Shown here piece after piece: positions 37,048-45,663 of a stretch of DNA of 64,000 nucleotides. Location: contig JAPPCZ010000102.1 of the NCBI GenBank assembly GCA_028824685.1, positions 1 through 64,000 on the forward strand, read 5' to 3'. The position numbers and the translations under genes were made by a program. How positions within the stretch are numbered: position 1 is the stretch's first letter; every line of letters begins with the position of its first letter. The DNA is from Candidatus Poribacteria bacterium (GTDB lineage: Bacteria; Poribacteria; WGA-4E; WGA-3G). Below the pieces are notes generated by a model. The model did no database searches, was not told the origin of the DNA, and saw nothing but the letters and a program-made list of their open reading frames with translations.

Positions 37048-37647
37048 TTACACTGCACGTCTGCCTTCTAAAGCCTTCGCGAGGGTTACTTCGTCAATAT
37101 ATTCTAAATCTCCACCAACAGGAATACCGTAGGCGATTCGGGTGACGCTTACCTGAAACTGTTCGAGATGTTGGGTAAGGTAGAGTGCCGTTGCTTGTCC
37201 TTCTGTGTCCCAGTTAGTAGCAAGGATAACCTCTTTGACAGCGCCATTGTGAACACGGTTAAAGAGAGAATCTATTCGCAGAGAATCTGGACCGACTCCA
37301 TCTAATGGTGATAAAACGCCTCCGAGGACATGGTAAAGCCCTTTGTGGCTTTCAGTCCGTTCTATTGCCCATAGGTCATCCGGTTGTTCAACAACACAAA
37401 TGATCTGTGGATCACGTCTCGGATTTGAGCATATATGACACGGATTTATGTCAGTGATAGTACCACATATCTTGCAATCTGACAAGTTTTCTTTTACTTC
37501 CATGATTGCTTCTGCGATTTGTTTGGTCTCGATGTCCGGGAGTGTTAGCATAAAAAAAGCTAACCTTTGTGCGGTTTTTGGACCGACTGTTGGAAGCTTT
37601 TGGAGCTGCATGATGAGTCGCTCCAACGGTTGTGGATAACCCTGCAT
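37048..37647 (-). CDS. recR: Recombination mediator RecR
   Basis: 199 residues, full length. Helix-hairpin-helix LPTVGPKTAQRLAF, zinc finger CKICGTITDINPCHIC, Toprim domain IICVVEQPDDLWAIE and Walker-like C-terminus GIPVGGDLEYIDEVTLAKAL. It works with RecO/RecF in loading RecA at gaps. It is the third gene of the conserved dnaX-ybaB-recR operon, 17 bases after ybaB. Confidence 0.97.
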   Translation of the reverse strand: MQGYPQPLERLIMQLQKLPTVGPKTAQRLAFFMLTLPDIETKQIAEAIMEVKENLSDCKICGTITDINPCHICSNPRRDPQIICVVEQPDDLWAIERTESHKGLYHVLGGVLSPLDGVGPDSLRIDSLFNRVHNGAVKEVILATNWDTEGQATALYLTQHLEQFQVSVTRIAYGIPVGGDLEYIDEVTLAKALEGRRAV

Positions 37648-37664
37648 GTTTTTCCCTACTGATG

Positions 37665-37973
37665 TTATGGAAGTCCTGGAATTTTGAAGCCACCAGTTAG
37701 TTTGCTCATCTCATCAGACATCAGTTCTTGTGATTGTTGCAATGCCTCATTGACAGCTGCAACAACTAAATCTTCAAGCATTTCGGTGTCATCGGGGTCG
37801 ACTACTTCTGGTGTAATGCGAAGTGAAACGAGTTCTTGTTGCCCGTTGACAACAGCGGTGACCATACCGCCTCCGACAGTTGCTTCAATAGTCTGGTTCG
37901 CGAGTTCTTCTCGGATTTCGAGCATGCGCTTTTGCATCTGCTGCGCTTGCTTCATTAAGTCATTCATTTTCAT
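37665..37973 (-). CDS. ybaB: YbaB/EbfC-family nucleoid-associated protein
   Basis: 102 residues with the family pattern MKQAQQMQKRMLEIREELAN, then EATVGGGMVTAVVNGQQELV and a DLVVAAVNEALQQSQ helix. It is a small dimeric DNA-binding protein, found between dnaX and recR in many bacteria, as here. Confidence 0.95.
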   Translation of the reverse strand: MKMNDLMKQAQQMQKRMLEIREELANQTIEATVGGGMVTAVVNGQQELVSLRITPEVVDPDDTEMLEDLVVAAVNEALQQSQELMSDEMSKLTGGFKIPGLP

Positions 37974-38018
37974 AATAGTAAATGGCTCCGATTCTCAAAA
38001 GAGAACTGGAAAACCTCC

Positions 38019-39791
38019 TTATTGAGTTTCTAAAATTCTTGCGTCAAATAGGTCAAGCACGGGTCTGATCTGTTGATCTTCTTCGGCTTGCTGTCTACGC
38101 ATCATAGGTGTTGTTTTTACTTCTTCCTCTGGCGATTCAGTGGTTTCCTCCGGTTGTGCAACCGCTTCGCCTCTAACAAGTTCAATTTGAACTGATTTTC
38201 CTAAAACCTCTCTAAAAGTATTCGTGATATTTTTCTCTGTTTCATTATAATCTAAAAAAAACATCCCCGCGGGGTAAACGATCTTTATTTGATCTTCTCC
38301 ATTTACCGTTGGCACCGCATCTTTGAGTGGACTGTGTGCTAAATAGGGTGAAATTTTCTGAAGTCGTGATATTACCTCTTCCCAAGTAACAGACAGTTCA
38401 TCTAAACTACGAGCTGCTGTTTGATCAGGCTGTTCTGTATTTGAAACCGATTCACTTTTTTCTAAGGTAGGTTTTGGAGGTGTTTGAGAAGGGGTTTCTG
38501 ATTTTTGTGGTGGACTGATGGGTTTATCTACTTCAAAGGTCGATTCTGGAGTTTCATGGCTGCGGGAACTGCTGGGAAGTATGGAATTGGGTGTAGGTGT
38601 AGATTCTGATTCGGAACTATCAATTTTCTGTTCTATAGCGATAAGTTTATTAATAATTTCATCAAGTTGAATGGTTTCTTTTATGGCGTTAATTTGAATC
38701 AGTGCATTCTCAAGTTGTAATTGTGCATAACCGTATTCTTTGATTTCACGGTTGGTGTGCATCAGAATTTTGATAATTCGCGATAGCCGGTCTACTGAAA
38801 TCTGTTGTGCTTTTTCCTTGAGTTCGGATAGTTCAGATTTTGGGTTTTGAATAAGTTCATCAAGTTGGCTATCAACAGCAAGGAGACGCAGGTCGCGAAA
38901 ATATGCGATGAGTTGATGAAGGCATTGTGCTAAATCCATACCTTGTTTGGACAATTTGTTTAATGTCGTGAGTCCTGCAGCGAGGGTGCGTCCTTCGATT
39001 GCCTCTGTTAGTTCGTGAAGTAGTAAATTTGAACCGAGTCCGAGTGTTTCTTCAACGTTAGTAAGTGTCAGTTCTTTTCCCGCAGAGGAAACTACACGTT
39101 CAAGCAGGTTTTCGGCATCACGTAGGCATCCTTCAGATTGGCGTGCGATGAGCGAGAGAACTTCGCTGTCAGCAGAAATTTCTTCATCATCAGCGATAAG
39201 TTGTAAGCGAGAAATTATTTGCTCGGAGGTTAGATGACGGAAATCGAAGTCTTGACAACGGGAAGTGATTGTTTTTGGGATTTGGCCGTGTTCGGTAGTT
39301 GCCATGATGAATATGACATGCGGTGGTGGTTCCTCAAGCGTTTTGAGTAGTGCGTTGAACCCTTCGGTCGTTAGCATGTGAACTTCATCAATGATGTAGA
39401 TTTTATATTTATAGGCTGCGGGGGCAAGTTTGACGTTCTCGCGTAGGTCGCGAATGGTGTCAATGCCGCGATTGGAAGCGGCGTCCATTTCTATGACATC
39501 AAAGGATGAACCTTGTGTAATCTCTCTACAAGCATCACATTCATTACACGGTTCACCTGTGATTACCTGTTCAAATTCAGTTTCTTCCGTGGGATTCAGA
39601 CAGTTGACTGCTTTAGCAAAGAGGCGCGCCACTGTCGTTTTACCTGTGCCTCTTGGTCCCCAAAAAAGATATGCATGACCGAGACGCTCGGACCGGATTT
39701 GGTTCTGTAACGTTGCGGTCACGTGCGTCTGTCCAACAACATCGCGGAAGTACTGAGGGCGCCATTTCTGTGCGAAAACTTCATAAGACAT
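38019..39791 (-). CDS. dnaX: DNA polymerase III subunits gamma/tau
   Basis: 590 residues. AAA+ clamp-loader ATPase: Walker A GPRGTGKTTVARLFAKA, zinc module CNECDACREIT, Walker B/DEAD-like IIDEVHMLTTEGFNALL, and sensor ATTEHGQIPKTITSRCQ. Domain III follows, then a Pro/Ser-rich linker (about 390-445) and a tau-like C-terminal domain. A U8 run within the C-terminal coding region (about 38257-38264) follows a GC-rich palindrome, and slippage there would truncate the protein. It is the first gene of dnaX-ybaB-recR; the SRP RNA lies upstream on the same strand. Confidence 0.97.
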   Translation of the reverse strand: MSYEVFAQKWRPQYFRDVVGQTHVTATLQNQIRSERLGHAYLFWGPRGTGKTTVARLFAKAVNCLNPTEETEFEQVITGEPCNECDACREITQGSSFDVIEMDAASNRGIDTIRDLRENVKLAPAAYKYKIYIIDEVHMLTTEGFNALLKTLEEPPPHVIFIMATTEHGQIPKTITSRCQDFDFRHLTSEQIISRLQLIADDEEISADSEVLSLIARQSEGCLRDAENLLERVVSSAGKELTLTNVEETLGLGSNLLLHELTEAIEGRTLAAGLTTLNKLSKQGMDLAQCLHQLIAYFRDLRLLAVDSQLDELIQNPKSELSELKEKAQQISVDRLSRIIKILMHTNREIKEYGYAQLQLENALIQINAIKETIQLDEIINKLIAIEQKIDSSESESTPTPNSILPSSSRSHETPESTFEVDKPISPPQKSETPSQTPPKPTLEKSESVSNTEQPDQTAARSLDELSVTWEEVISRLQKISPYLAHSPLKDAVPTVNGEDQIKIVYPAGMFFLDYNETEKNITNTFREVLGKSVQIELVRGEAVAQPEETTESPEEEVKTTPMMRRQQAEEDQQIRPVLDLFDARILETQ

Positions 39792-39950
39792 GCTTGAAAC
39801 CTTAGGCAGGCAAATGTAGGACTTTGTTCATATCATTCATAAATAGTGAGGTCGCTATTCGGAGGTCGAAATCAACGGTATGAATGCCATTTGGGCATTC
39901 ACCGCCTACAGAAGATGTGTCAACATATTTTTATAATTCACTATATAAAT

Positions 39951-40220
39951 GGCTATGCACCCAGTGTTGACAAGCCTCTCCGGGCGTTGCCCATGTCGTT
40001 AACTCAAGCCAGGCTACCTTGCGTCACACGAGAAGACTTATCTGCCGCTGCTTCCTTCCAGACCTGACGGGTTTCAACAAGCTCTCGTTGCTCAAGACCC
40101 AGCTCTCAACGCTACGTGCACGGGACAGTCCCCACAAAGACAGGCCGCATACTGGGAATTCAGTTCTGCTATAGCGGTTTGCAGATACAGGGCACCGCTA
40201 CCTCCCCACCTAGCATAGCC
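39951..40220 (-). ncRNA. ffs: Signal recognition particle RNA, long form
   Basis: The minus strand carries the universal SRP domain IV sequence GGTCTGGAAGGAAGCAGC (about 40051-40068) in a symmetric-loop hairpin. It starts with TGCTAGGTGGGGAGGTAGCGGTGCC, typical of the ~265-270 nt Bacillus-type RNA with an Alu domain. The ends pair as GGCTATGC/GCATAGCC (39951-39958 with 40213-40220). It lies directly upstream of dnaX with tRNA-Ser next to it, a common arrangement. Confidence 0.93.
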
Positions 40221-40310
40221 AAGTCGTTAAAACTATTCATCGGTATGAGACACGTCGGTTTAGCGACGTTCCATTAAATCGCCACAACCGACGTTACTCC
40301 GAAAAACTGG

Positions 40311-40399
40311 CGGAGAGAGTGGGATTCGAACCCACGGTACTGCAAAACAGCACACATGATTTCCAGTCATGCCAGTTCAACCAACTCCTGCATCTCTCC
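40311..40399 (-). tRNA. tRNA-Ser (anticodon GGA)
   Basis: Minus-strand cloverleaf: acceptor GGAGAGA/TCTCTCC with discriminator G, a long variable arm as in class II tRNAs, and anticodon loop containing GGA within CATGACTGGAAATCATG. T-loop GGGTTCGAATCCC. CCA is not encoded. Confidence 0.95.
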
Positions 40400-40415
40400 G
40401 ATAAATATAAGCAAA

Positions 40416-40488
40416 TGGAGCAGACGGGATTCGAACCCGTGGCCTCATCCGTGCGAGGGATGCACTCTCCCAACTGAGCTACTGCCCC
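40416..40488 (-). tRNA. tRNA-Ala (anticodon CGC)
   Basis: Acceptor GGGGCAG/CTGCTCC shows the G3-U70 wobble pair that identifies alanine tRNAs. Anticodon stem CATCC/GGATG encloses CTCGCAC, giving anticodon CGC. Discriminator A. It lies 16 bases from tRNA-Ser(GGA). Confidence 0.95.
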
Positions 40489-40499
40489 AAGTAATCATA

Positions 40500-40765
40500 A
40501 TAAATTTGGTAGACACCCCGTTACATTTTTCGCTTGTTCAAGAAGTATATTGTAGCACAAACTTTAGTCATAAATAAACTGTAGGTCCAAATCAACGACA
40601 TGAAAACCCTATCTAATCTTACGTGTCCAAATCAACGCCAAATATGCTTGGTAGAATGCGCTTTTTGGCATTCTACATGATTTGTCGGGTTTCGCTTCGC
40701 TCTACCCGACCTACAAAATAATGCCATATAATCATTTAGGAATGGTATAACATCAACTAAAAGAA
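40500..40765. repeat. Spacer with two strong palindromes
   Basis: It has two GTCCAAATCAACG copies (about 40583 and 40625). GTAGAATGC...GCATTCTAC is a perfect nine-base inverted repeat near 40650-40676. GTCGGGT...ACCCGAC near 40684-40711 belongs to a short repeat often seen in repeat-rich genomes. No gene is seen. Confidence 0.55.
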
Positions 40766-40850
40766 CGGAGAGAGTGGGATTCGAACCCACGGTGACTTGC
40801 GCCACAACAGTTTTCGAGACTGTCCAGTTCAACCGCTCCTGCATCTCTCC
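40766..40850 (-). tRNA. tRNA-Ser (anticodon CGA)
   Basis: Class II tRNA: acceptor GGAGAGA/TCTCTCC, discriminator G, anticodon CGA in AGTCTCGAAAACT, long variable arm GTGGCGCAAGTCAC. T-arm is identical to the other serine tRNAs nearby. Confidence 0.95.
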
Positions 40851-40913
40851 TTATTGTATATGGCTATCAGTTGTTCATGTGCGCGATCCAATTCTTGAAA
40901 TGCCACTAAAACC

Positions 40914-41402
40914 TTACTTTTGCCTTGTATGCATCATTTTTGTACCGTCCTGATCCTCTAAGCGAATTAGAATAGTATTCTCTTCAATGAAACCCATGAA
41001 TGAATCACTAATCTGTTTTTCACCTTCATTTTGAATTACCCTGATAGCGTGCCTCCCATCTTCATGAGTTCTTAGGTCAATCTCACCACTTTTGTTATTT
41101 TCATATTTACTTTCTAACTTAATAACGGCATAATTGCTCTGGGCAGATAACTGTATCCGACTATTAGGGTTTTTAACGGGACCATTAGTAATAAAAATAC
41201 CCAATTTAGGTAGTATATCAATAGAGTTTGTTGTCTCATCGCCAACAATGATACCATCTTTAACAAATAGGGTATCAAATTCAGCAACTTTTTCAGAATC
41301 TTGGGCATTTACATTACCGTCTATATTTCCAACCATGTAACCTAAAAAAGCAATGAATGCTCCAATAATCATAAACAGAATTCGTTCAAATGTTCGTTGC
41401 AT
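40914..41402 (-). CDS. Membrane-anchored protein of unknown function
   Basis: 162 residues. An N-terminal membrane helix (ILFMIIGAFIAFLGYMVG) is followed by a beta-rich domain with repeated short strands (VKDGIIVGDETTNSIDIL, YAVIKLESKYENNKS). No family is recognised. ATG 41402 has GAGGA upstream. It lies 22 bases after the winged-helix-like gene on the same strand, so the two are probably co-transcribed. Confidence 0.7.
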   Translation of the reverse strand: MQRTFERILFMIIGAFIAFLGYMVGNIDGNVNAQDSEKVAEFDTLFVKDGIIVGDETTNSIDILPKLGIFITNGPVKNPNSRIQLSAQSNYAVIKLESKYENNKSGEIDLRTHEDGRHAIRVIQNEGEKQISDSFMGFIEENTILIRLEDQDGTKMMHTRQK

Positions 41403-41424
41403 ATTTCATCCTCACTTTAAAGTT

Positions 41425-41715
41425 TTATTCATCTGTATCCGCACGCCGATTATATTCAGCATCAGTCAGTTGCCAAAATTTACCTCTTTTTTTATCTTTA
41501 ATAGGTTGAGCCTGTACGCGTTTCTCCTTTTCCAATTTATTCAGAATAGCGACTGCAATCCAGTCAGATTTCTCCCACTTACCGTATACTCCAATCTCTT
41601 GTTTTATTTTTTTAATTTCAAGATTGTTCCCGTTTTGTCTCGCTTCTAAGAGTACATCCAAGATGGCCTCCTCAATATGGAATATACCTATCCGTGTAAG
41701 TTGTTTTGGACACAT
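41425..41715 (-). CDS. Small winged-helix-like protein
   Basis: 96 residues. Predicted helices IEEAILDVLLEARQNG and IAVAILNKLEKEKRV, followed by a GKFWQLTDAEYNRR wing/strand, look like a winged helix-turn-helix DNA-binding domain. This is inference from the pattern only. ATG 41715 has GAGGA at good spacing. It is the first gene of a likely two-gene unit with the downstream membrane-anchored protein. Confidence 0.6.
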   Translation of the reverse strand: MCPKQLTRIGIFHIEEAILDVLLEARQNGNNLEIKKIKQEIGVYGKWEKSDWIAVAILNKLEKEKRVQAQPIKDKKRGKFWQLTDAEYNRRADTDE

Positions 41716-41757
41716 ATTAGATCCTCACTTTGCAATTCCTATAGCAACCACATTGTT

Positions 41758-42237
41758 TTAACGGCGGTTCTTAAAAAACGATTTCAACAGTACACTACTC
41801 TCCTCAGCACAAACACCACGAACCAACTCAACTTGATGATTCAATCGCTCGTCTTGTAAAATATTATAGATTGTACCTGCTGCGCCAGCTTTCGGATCAT
41901 CAGCAGCAAAAACCACCTTTGGGATACGTGCCAAAACTATTGCTCCTGCACACATCGGGCACGGTTCCAAAGTTACATATAATGTTGTATCCGTCAAACG
42001 CCAGTTACCAAGTTTTTGCGATGCTTCTTGTATCGCGAGCATTTCAGCATGCGCGATTGGATTTCCAGACTGCTCTCGCAGATTATGTGCTGCAGCTACG
42101 CAGGTATCGTCTTTGATAAGTATTGCACCGATAGGCACTTCACCCTTTTCGCTTGCCTGCCGCGCTAATTCAAGTGCCTTCTCCATCCACAAGATGTCAC
42201 TATCCAAAATTTTCTCGGTGGGATTGGTGTTTGACAC
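41758..42237 (-). CDS. tadA: tRNA-specific adenosine deaminase
   Basis: 159 residues. Cytidine-deaminase fold with zinc motifs HAEMLAIQEA (His ligand and catalytic Glu) and PCPMCAGAIVLARI (two Cys ligands). TadA converts A34 to inosine in tRNA-Arg(ACG), and that very tRNA gene lies 43 bases upstream. The start is GTG 42237 with no clear Shine-Dalgarno. The usual (W)MxKALELARxA N-terminus is preserved after it. Confidence 0.95.
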   Translation of the reverse strand: MSNTNPTEKILDSDILWMEKALELARQASEKGEVPIGAILIKDDTCVAAAHNLREQSGNPIAHAEMLAIQEASQKLGNWRLTDTTLYVTLEPCPMCAGAIVLARIPKVVFAADDPKAGAAGTIYNILQDERLNHQVELVRGVCAEESSVLLKSFFKNRR

Positions 42238-42279
42238 TGTTTTTATTTGTTGAATCTTGAACGTTCACAAGACTCAAAA

Positions 42280-42353
42280 AGCGCCTGAGAGGATTCGAAC
42301 CCCCGGCCTTCTGATCCGTAGTCAGATGCTCTAATCCGCTGAGCTACAGGCGC
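42280..42353 (-). tRNA. tRNA-Arg (anticodon ACG)
   Basis: Acceptor GCGCCTG/CAGGCGC, anticodon stem TCTGA/TCAGA around CTACGGA, anticodon ACG, T-loop GGTTCGAATCC with several G-U pairs in the T-stem. The base after the acceptor stem is T, so the discriminator would be U, unusual for an arginine tRNA. Substrate of the neighbouring tadA. Confidence 0.93.
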
Positions 42354-42387
42354 GTCTTTTACCAAAATTTGGCTATAAAAATATATA

Positions 42388-42555
42388 GAGCGTATCTCAT
42401 AAATAGGATTTGTTAGTTCATTATCAGTTGTTTCTCTTTGTAGGAGGGAACTCCGATTCCCGACTATTAGTGGTTTCGTCGCGATTCGGAGATCGCTCCT
42501 ACAGGATATTGAAATCGGGCTTTCAAAGCCCTCCAACTATTTATGAGATAGGTTG
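42388..42555. mobile_element. MITE, family 1, copy B (168 bp)
   Basis: GAGCGTATCTCATAAATA ... TATTTATGAGATAGGTTG, flanked by TA (42386-42387 and 42556-42557). Nearly identical to copy C in reverse orientation. It lies just upstream of tRNA-Arg. Confidence 0.8.
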
Positions 42556-42844
42556 TAGTTAGTTGGGTTTCACTGCGTTCTACCCATAGGCATCAATTTA
42601 AGGGAATTATCCTATATTTTAGAGTTATTTCAGCCCAGCGGGGCGAAATGTTTATATTGTTATGTCGCTCCTACGGAGCTCAAGACTTTTTTGTTTCTCT
42701 GGTACTATAAACATAGCGTCCCTACGGGACTAAGAAATCAACAGCGAATAACTATAAACCACTAAATTGATACCTATGGGTTTCGCTACGCTCTACCCAC
42801 TCTACGAGGAATTGCATGTCTTTTGGATTACTATAAATCAAAAA
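42556..42844. repeat. Spacer with GGGGCGAAATGTTTATA and GTCCCTACGGGAC units
   Basis: Palindromic units at about 42632-42655 (CAGCCCAGCGGGGCGAAATG), 42664-42684 (GTCGCTCCTACGGAGC) and 42711-42731 (AGCGTCCCTACGGGACTAAG), each tied to an ATGTTTATA/TATAAACAT tail. The outer ends carry CATAGGCATCAATTTA and its reverse complement form. No gene is seen. Confidence 0.6.
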
Positions 42845-42929
42845 CGGAGAGGGTGGGATTCGAACCCACGATGGCTTTCGCCATAACTGCTTAGCAGGCA
42901 GTCCAGTTCAACCACTCCTGCACCTCTCC
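42845..42929 (-). tRNA. tRNA-Ser (anticodon GCT)
   Basis: Acceptor GGAGAGG/CCTCTCC with discriminator G, anticodon GCT in ACTGCCTGCTAAGCAGT, long variable arm ATGGCGAAAGCCAT. It is seven bases downstream of the 3' CCA end of tRNA-Ser(TGA). Confidence 0.95.
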
Positions 42930-42936
42930 AGATATT

Positions 42937-43024
42937 TGGCGGTGGGAGTAGGATTCGAACCCACGGTGACTTGCGCCACAACGGTTTTCAAGACCGCCGC
43001 TTTCGTCCACTCAGCCATCCCACC
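42937..43024 (-). tRNA. tRNA-Ser (anticodon TGA), CCA encoded
   Basis: Acceptor GGTGGGA/TCCCACC, discriminator G followed by an encoded CCA (42937-42939), unlike the other tRNAs here. Anticodon TGA in CGGTCTTGAAAACCG, long variable arm. It is transcribed with tRNA-Ser(GCT) immediately after it. Confidence 0.95.
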
Positions 43025-43246
43025 ATATATGATAATTTATCGATCTTAATTTTAACACAAATAAAACCTATTGTCAAGTGAATTTAGACGTATAGCGTTT
43101 TTGTAAAGCGTGTGAATCGCTGATTGCGTGGATTAAGGGTATGTCGCGAGCTGGAGCTCGCTCCTACAAGAAGAAGAAAAATCAGGCAGACAAAGCTCCT
43201 ATAAGATTTCTCCGTGACAATTGAAGTACTCTGAATGAAAATAAAT

Positions 43247-43276
43247 TTGCAAAAAATTCGGGCAATATGGTATAAT
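43247..43276 (+). promoter_or_regulatory. Sigma-70-type promoter of the cobalamin-riboswitch unit
   Basis: TTGCAA at 43247-43252 and TATAAT at 43271-43276, 18-base spacing, with an extended -10 (TGGTATAAT). It lies about 25 bases before the start of riboswitch sequence. Confidence 0.7.
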
Positions 43277-43301
43277 ACGTAGCATATAATTGAATAAACG
43301 A

Positions 43302-43520
43302 ACGGTTCAGGTGCCGAATCACGGAGAATAGGGAAGCGCGGTGAGAATCCGCCACGGCCCCGCCACTGTGAACGATTGATTACCCACCAAAGGTGGGAAG
43401 ATTCGCTGGTAAAACCACTGTCAAAGATTGATGGGAAGGTGCAGCGGACTTTGTAGAAACAAGTTTTGAGCTTGCAAACTACGCCAAAATCGGAAGTCAG
43501 GAGACCTGCCTGAGTCGTGT
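43302..43520 (+). promoter_or_regulatory. Cobalamin (B12) riboswitch
   Basis: Conserved class blocks appear in order: GGTGCC (about 43310), AGGGAAGCGCGGTGAGAATCC, the B12-box-type CCCCGCCACTGTGA (about 43358-43371), variable helices, then GGAAGTCAGGAGACCTGCC (about 43492-43510). A GCTTTCGCGGGAAAGC hairpin and a 170-base leader follow before the GGAGG site of the propeller gene. Cobalamin binding normally turns expression off. Control could be translational, because no clear terminator is seen. Confidence 0.93.
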
Positions 43521-43712
43521 TTCACGCATCTGCTTTCGCGGGAAAGCGGTGGAACAGTAGCACGGCAGTATCCTGTCAAATATAGAGAATACACATACCA
43601 ATAATAAGTATTCAATCTTATACAGAACCACAGGATCAGATTTTAGAGCGTGTCGCCTTTCCCCTTCTTTCCAATGAAAGTAGGGGTTTCTTGTTTCATT
43701 ACGGAGGTTTTA

Positions 43713-45011
43713 ATGAACAAAGTATTTTTGTTTAGGCGACTTTTCTCATTTCACTTAAATCACAAACTGCATTCGCTCCTACTTATCGGTGCGATGCTCT
43801 TCACTTTTCTCATTAGTTCCACTCTTGCACAGACAGATGTCCAAAATCTTGCCGTTGTTGTGAATGCACTGGATAGCGACAACTTGAATATCACTTCTTC
43901 CCTTTCAATTATTGATCTTGATGAACCGAATCTGAAACGTGCCGTTGACGAGGAAGTCATTACTATTGGTGATGTGCCGACTGATATTCTCATTCATGGA
44001 CATATCGCATACATACCTCGTTTCGATTGGCTTTCAGGTATGTTTTCCGACAGCATCTTAATCATTAATTTAGAGCGTCGAGAGATTATCGGGACAATTC
44101 CGATTCAACCTGGTGCTTACCCGCAAAGTCTTGCGCTTATCACCCCGAATAAGATGTATGTTACCTGTGATAATGCACATCAGGTGCATGTGGTTGACAT
44201 CGGTAGTCGGAGTGTGACCAAAATTATTACAGATGCTTCCTTTAACAAAACGACCGGTATCACTGTTCTCAACGGAAAGGCTTATGTGACCAATCCAGCT
44301 TGGGAGTGGGATGCGGCAGCAGGTAAATCTATTTATCACCAAAGCACTGTTACTGTGATAGATACGCAGACAGATTCGGTCCTAAGTACTATCCCGATGC
44401 CTATCAATGCGGGGGGCATTCTCAACGATGGTGATTCTACGGTCATTGTAAAGACAACGGGTGATTACGGACAGATTTCTGGCAAGTTGGTACTAATTGA
44501 TGCGACTATGAATGAAGTTATCAAGACAGTTGACCTTAAGATGACTCCAGGTTCTTTTGCAATCAATTCGCAGAAACAGTTGTTTATTCAGGGTGGATGG
44601 CAGAACCCTGGTTTACTCATCTACGATGTGCCAACCCAAAAATGGATTCGAGATAAAAATGACACGCTCGCCGAGTTCGGTGGTGGTTCTGGAATGACTT
44701 TCGGTTCAGATGGGAATCTCTATATCACTAAACCTGACTGGACAGGTGGTGGACTATCTACTATGCTTGTCATGGGACCAGATGAAACGCTCATCAAAAC
44801 ATACCAACTCGGACACGGCACGGATAAAGTAGCACTTGCACAAGTTGTGCCACGTGGTGAAGATGTAGACGATGATGGATTTGTCAACATCAGAGACTTG
44901 GTCATTGTCAGTCAGAATTTGGGTCAAAGTGGTCCCGGAATAACTGGTGATGTTAATGGGGATGGTGAGGTTAATATCCTTGATTTAGTGCTTGTTGCTC
45001 AGCATTTCTAA
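43713..45011 (+). CDS. Secreted YncE/BtuG-like beta-propeller with dockerin tail
   Basis: 432 residues from ATG 43713, which has GGAGG five bases upstream; the open frame back to 43650 overlaps the leader and is ignored. Signal peptide LLLIGAMLFTFLISSTLAQ. Residues about 30-375 are YVTN/YncE-type propeller repeats (AYIPRFDWLSGMFSDSILII, HVVDIGSRSVTKII, VTVIDTQTDSVLSTI). The C-terminus is a type I dockerin pair (DVDDDGFVNIRDLVIVSQNL, DVNGDGEVNILDLVLVAQHF). The cobalamin riboswitch directly upstream implies a corrinoid role. In Bacteroides the YncE-like propeller BtuG captures B12 at the cell surface, so a corrinoid-binding function is proposed by analogy only. Confidence 0.85.
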   Translation: MNKVFLFRRLFSFHLNHKLHSLLLIGAMLFTFLISSTLAQTDVQNLAVVVNALDSDNLNITSSLSIIDLDEPNLKRAVDEEVITIGDVPTDILIHGHIAYIPRFDWLSGMFSDSILIINLERREIIGTIPIQPGAYPQSLALITPNKMYVTCDNAHQVHVVDIGSRSVTKIITDASFNKTTGITVLNGKAYVTNPAWEWDAAAGKSIYHQSTVTVIDTQTDSVLSTIPMPINAGGILNDGDSTVIVKTTGDYGQISGKLVLIDATMNEVIKTVDLKMTPGSFAINSQKQLFIQGGWQNPGLLIYDVPTQKWIRDKNDTLAEFGGGSGMTFGSDGNLYITKPDWTGGGLSTMLVMGPDETLIKTYQLGHGTDKVALAQVVPRGEDVDDDGFVNIRDLVIVSQNLGQSGPGITGDVNGDGEVNILDLVLVAQHF

Positions 45012-45663
45012 ATAGAGGTAGGTGCTGTTTAAAACACCCTAATGAGTTTTGATGTTCAAATCGGGCAAACTTCCTAATGTTTTGTCAACCTATTATTATA
45101 GGTCGCGATTCGGAGATCGCTCCTACCGATGAAACGCTTACGGTAGGAGGGAACTCCGAATCACGACTACTTTGTAAATAAAATTACCTTTTTTGATTAT
45201 CAACTTTCATTAGATGCCAATTTTAAGAAATGAGTTTGTTCTGTAAATTGAGACGTTTGATGCTTTGTTTAGATCTTGGATTTGTCGGATTTCGCTTGGC
45301 CCTACCATAAGCGTCAATTTAGTGAGTAACATTTGTGCATTTGATACACCTTTCGCCCCTCTGGGGCTTGATAAATACAGACATTATGCTGCTATACACC
45401 TTTCGCCTCTCCGAGGCTTTGGCAAATCGCATCATAGCACCAGCGGTGCGGAAGGTGTATAGAATACACGTGCCATAAGAAACCAAGCACCCGCTGAATG
45501 CTAAAGTAGCATGCGCCTGTGGCATGCTCCATGATTCATAGCGTTGATTTCGGTGCGAAAGGTGTATAGCACAAAATCGGGCTTACAAAGCCCTCCAACA
45601 AGATGTTCTATCCTTTTAAGTTGATACCTATGGGTTGTAGTTTAGTATGCAAAGGTATTTGTT
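45012..45663. repeat. Repeat-rich 650-base spacer
   Basis: It contains a GTCGCGATTCGGAGATCGCTCCTACC copy with a facing GTAGGAGGGAACTCCGAATC copy (about 45102-45165). Inverted units CACCTTTCGCCCCTCTGGGG / GCGGTGCGGAAGGTG lie at about 45346-45460, and a GCATGCGCCTGTGGCATGC palindrome near 45510. It separates the propeller gene from the lipoprotein gene, so these may be separate transcripts. Confidence 0.6.

Noticed and set aside
42243..42536. Minus-strand open frame across tRNA-Arg and MITE copy B
   Set aside because: It consists of MITE and tRNA sequence; it only shows that the MITE can be read open.
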